In this document: positions 35,798 to 38,193 of the stretch, in pieces
Numbering within the stretch: position 1 is the first letter of the stretch
Layout of the letters: every line of letters starts with the position of its first letter
Source: Moorena sp. SS36440bin_2
GTDB taxonomy: Bacteria > Cyanobacteriota > Cyanobacteriia > Cyanobacteriales > Coleofasciculaceae
NCBI GenBank assembly: GCA_011524395.1
Contig: WTKN01000055.1
Span: forward strand, 1 to 38,193
Length of the DNA: 38,193 nucleotides
Reading direction: 5' to 3'
The notes under the pieces: generated by a model
What the model was told of the DNA's origin: nothing
What the model saw: only the letters and a program-made list of their open reading frames with translations
The model's database searches: none
Program-made: the position numbers and the translations under genes

Positions 35798-36655
35798 GTG
35801 GAGGGAAGAACGTTGGATGAGCTGAGAACTGCGTTAGAGTTAGCAACCGTTGAAGAGTTACAACAAATGACAGACATTCTATTCTGTCGTAGGTTTAATC
35901 CCTTAGATTACCTTCAGCTCCCTGAGCCAATCGATATCCAAAGCCAAAACCGTGAAGCTTGGTTGGATTCCCTGGAAGAGCGATTTCGCTTCTTGGCAGC
36001 AGATGGACTAACAGTACTCAAGGGACGAACCAGTGAAGTAACCTACCGACAAGCCCTGATTCAAGTTTGTCGTTACCTCAAAATTCCTTACTATCAACGT
36101 CTGACTACAACTGACTTGGAAGCAGAAATATTTCTTCACCTAATGGAGAAAACCTGGAAACGCTTACCAACCCAAGAGCAGCAATCCCTAACAGTACAGG
36201 TACAGAAATGCTTAGCTAAGTCAAAACTCCCTGAACCCTTACCTGTTCAAATCCAGCACAATCCTATCGAGTTTTTACTCAAAGGTGGTAGCGCCCTAGC
36301 ATTGACCTCGATTCTAAAGCCAATAATACTACAACAGGTTGCACGCCAGTTTGCCCTACATTTCGCTCGCTATCAGGTTGCTAAACAAGCTCTAGTGAAG
36401 GGAGGTTTGGCAGCAGCAGCTCAGTTTCAGAACTACTTTACACTACAAACAGCAAGACAGGGAATGGCACTCAGTGCTGCTCGTTATGGAGTTACTAGGA
36501 GTGTTTTTGCCTGCCTAGGTCCGATCATGTGGAGTTATTTTTTTGTTGACTTAGGCTGGAGAGCGATCGCAACCAACTACGGTCGGATTATTCCAACTAT
36601 CTTAACCTTAGCACAAATTCGCCTGACTCGTGCTGAGTGCTGGGAACCAGTTTAG
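35798..36655 (+). CDS. YaaW-like (UPF0174) family protein
   Basis: 285 aa, GTG start at 35798. The N-terminal ELRTALELATVEELQQMTDI and the region YRQALIQVCRYLKIPYYQRL with TDLEAEIFLHLMEKTWKRL resemble the YaaW/UPF0174 family, whose function is unknown. The C-terminal half is more hydrophobic, alanine-rich (about 165-265), and may associate with the membrane. An O-antigen-ligase-like gene follows 17 bp later and probably lies in the same transcript. Identification is by pattern and moderate. Confidence 0.6.
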   Translation: MEGRTLDELRTALELATVEELQQMTDILFCRRFNPLDYLQLPEPIDIQSQNREAWLDSLEERFRFLAADGLTVLKGRTSEVTYRQALIQVCRYLKIPYYQRLTTTDLEAEIFLHLMEKTWKRLPTQEQQSLTVQVQKCLAKSKLPEPLPVQIQHNPIEFLLKGGSALALTSILKPIILQQVARQFALHFARYQVAKQALVKGGLAAAAQFQNYFTLQTARQGMALSAARYGVTRSVFACLGPIMWSYFFVDLGWRAIATNYGRIIPTILTLAQIRLTRAECWEPV

Positions 36656-36672
36656 ATTGATAGTAGTGGTTA

Positions 36673-37983
36673 GTGGTTAATTGGTTCTTGGGAAAGAATA
36701 GACATTCAGACAATCACCTACAAATAGCTTGGAACTGCGCTAAGCTGGGAACTCTTATCTTTCCAATATTTCCAGCTTTAGGGGCAGTGGGGTTAGTTAT
36801 AGCTGTGGGAGATACTTGGCGGCAAAATTACGCCAGTATGATCTCAAAACCCCTAAACTGGGGCTTGGCTATTTTGAGTATCTGGTTGCTCATTACTGCT
36901 AGTTTCGCATTTAACCCCACAGAAGCGTTCCTAGGTTTAGGGAATTTTATCCCCTTCTTCGCCGTTTTCGCTGCTTTCTGTACCCTCATCCAAACCCCAA
37001 CACAGCTGAGGCAATTAGCCTGGATTCTAGTTATTCCTTCCCTAGCAGTAACTATACTGGGTTTTGCTCAGATGGTTTTGGGTTGGACTAGCCCAAAAGT
37101 GTTATCACTAGTCTTTGGTTCAACCTTGGTAGCTAACGGTAATCCTCCAGGTCGGATGGATTCAGTGTTTTTGTATGCCAATATCCTAGCCGCTTATCTA
37201 CAAATACCATTAATTTTAGGAATAGGGCTGTGGATTGAGAGGTTTCAAGGGAGGCGTTGGAACTCGCATCGATTTGATTATCCGCTGTTGTTCTTGAGTG
37301 TGGTGGTGATCGGTGATGCGATCGCATTAGTTTTGACCAACTCCCGTAATGCTTGGATAATCGCTGTTTTGGCGTGCCTTGCCTTTGCCCTTTACTTAGG
37401 TTGGTACTGGCTGGTGACAGCAGTTACTGCTGCTGTTGGTAGTATTCTGTGGGCATCATTTGGTCCAATGCTAGGGCGTCAATGGCTGCGTAGTATTGTC
37501 CCAGCATACTTTTGGATGCGATTGTCTGACCAGTTGTATCCCGACCGACCCATCGCTACCTTGAGGACAACCCAGTGGAAATTTACTTGGTCAATGATTC
37601 AGGAACGTCCCTGGTTTGGTTGGGGGTTACGCAATTTCACTCCTCTTTACCAATCACAAATGGAAGTATGGCTTGGTCATCCCCATAATCTACCTCTAAT
37701 GTTGAGTGCTGAAACTGGCATCCCAGGCACACTGATTTTGAGTGGATTAGTTGGTTGGATTATGGTTCAAGGTATCCAACTATTAAGGGTTTGGTCAACC
37801 GTTGCGACCACTACCAATAGACAAGATTCGCATCAAGACAACTTAATTCTGTTCAGTTATCTGGTGGCTTTTGGCAGCTGTACTCTATTCAATCTGCTGG
37901 ATGTAACTCTGTTTGATTTTCGGGTTAATACCTTGGGATGGCTGTTGTTGTCAGCAATTCGTGGCGTGGCGTGTCACATTTAA
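36673..37983 (+). CDS. O-antigen ligase-like (Wzy/WaaL) membrane protein
   Basis: 436 aa, GTG start, 11-12 membrane helices. It has the family's late periplasmic part with RPWFGWGLRNFTPLYQSQ, then GHPHNLPLMLSAETGIPGTL (about 335-358), as in O-antigen ligases/polymerases. It would join or polymerise surface polysaccharide at the outer face of the inner membrane. Cyanobacteria have several such genes, including IctB-type proteins once linked to bicarbonate uptake; which group this is cannot be decided here. It follows the YaaW-like gene after 17 bp. No glycosyltransferase genes are near. Confidence 0.85.
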   Translation: MVNWFLGKNRHSDNHLQIAWNCAKLGTLIFPIFPALGAVGLVIAVGDTWRQNYASMISKPLNWGLAILSIWLLITASFAFNPTEAFLGLGNFIPFFAVFAAFCTLIQTPTQLRQLAWILVIPSLAVTILGFAQMVLGWTSPKVLSLVFGSTLVANGNPPGRMDSVFLYANILAAYLQIPLILGIGLWIERFQGRRWNSHRFDYPLLFLSVVVIGDAIALVLTNSRNAWIIAVLACLAFALYLGWYWLVTAVTAAVGSILWASFGPMLGRQWLRSIVPAYFWMRLSDQLYPDRPIATLRTTQWKFTWSMIQERPWFGWGLRNFTPLYQSQMEVWLGHPHNLPLMLSAETGIPGTLILSGLVGWIMVQGIQLLRVWSTVATTTNRQDSHQDNLILFSYLVAFGSCTLFNLLDVTLFDFRVNTLGWLLLSAIRGVACHI

Positions 37984-38141
37984 CCTAATTTAGTTCTTGA
38001 TATTGCAATTAGCTAAACCTTAGTTGAAAAGGAATGGTTTAAGTAAGAATAACTGCTCCCATGCTCACTGGAATACGCGAAGTTAAGCTTGGTAACCCGT
38101 AATTGTTAGGTTTTGTGCCAAGAACCAAAGATAAGGATCCT

Positions 38142-38193
38142 GGTAGAGTCGATGCCCGGTATTACCCGGGGCACCTCTCCTTCAGAACTGGGC
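38142..38193 (-). mobile_element. Possible 3' end of a group II intron (partial)
   Basis: Read on the minus strand: cccagttctgaaggagagg, then a hairpin gccccgggtaataccgggc, then atcgactctacc at about 38142. The order GTTCTGA-GGAGAGG, short GC hairpin, cgactctac resembles the end of domain V, domain VI and the 3' splice end of bacterial group II introns. The rest would lie beyond the window. The region 37984-38141 shows no gene. Confidence 0.4.

Noticed and set aside
1..38193. tRNA genes
   Set aside because: I looked for T-arm-like gttc-a-at motifs and cloverleaf pairings and found none convincing; a tRNA search program would settle it.

Overview
The window looks like chromosomal DNA of a filamentous cyanobacterium. 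The octamer GCGATCGC (HIP1) recurs throughout. The gene set is cyanobacterial: ycf54, crtE followed by a PAP2-like gene, a DesC-type desaturase, and RNase P RNA upstream of rnc. Intergenic DNA is full of heptamer arrays (gggagta, gttccct, ctgacgg) and of a GC-rich repeat around ccacgctacgcgaac. That repeat load resembles Moorena/Lyngbya-type marine genomes, but this assignment is inference; no taxonomic marker was searched.

Layout. 1-2440: a MATE exporter and an AllA-like ureidoglycolate lyase, each next to heptamer arrays. 2701-12277: a three-gene P-loop NTPase block. It holds a 456-464 aa AAA/KAP-like ATPase, an overlapping 1685 aa STAND NTPase with TPRs, a membrane helix and 14 WD40 repeats, and a 954-969 aa paralogue without the membrane helix and WD40 part. 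This is the best candidate for an unusual system: an NLR-like sensor/switch pair whose NTPase domains carry in-frame minisatellites at the same site. 12278-12681: two adjacent inverted-repeat (MITE-like) elements. 12682-16682: a Uma2-family nuclease-like gene, then an AtzG/AtzE-like amidase pair and an M20 amidohydrolase. 16827-20188: MgtE and a TnpB gene without TnpA. 20383-22812: a 24-bp perfect hairpin, rnpB, rnc and a Gfo/Idh oxidoreductase.

22840-27550 is accessory and decaying DNA. It contains a lone tyrosine recombinase, a 77-bp direct repeat, a membrane-protein pseudogene with one in-frame TAA, two relics of a ribbon-helix-helix DNA-binding protein, and an unknown 279 aa gene. From 27551 the content is mostly core: Nudix plus an OB-fold lipoprotein, folD, crtE, a PAP2-like protein, a SPOR-like secreted protein, ycf54, pdxJ, desaturase, a frameshifted DUF167 gene, a repeat-bearing hypothetical gene, a YaaW-like protein and an O-antigen ligase-like membrane protein. 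The last ~50 bases resemble the 3' end of a group II intron on the minus strand.

A recurring theme is repeat DNA entering genes. Copies of the acgctacgcgaac/gatcg family lie in frame in tnpB, the Gfo/Idh gene, the DUF167 gene and twice in the 157 aa ORF. A heptamer array supplies the stop codon of the AllA-like gene. All functional statements rest on motif recognition by eye; no alignment or database search was run.
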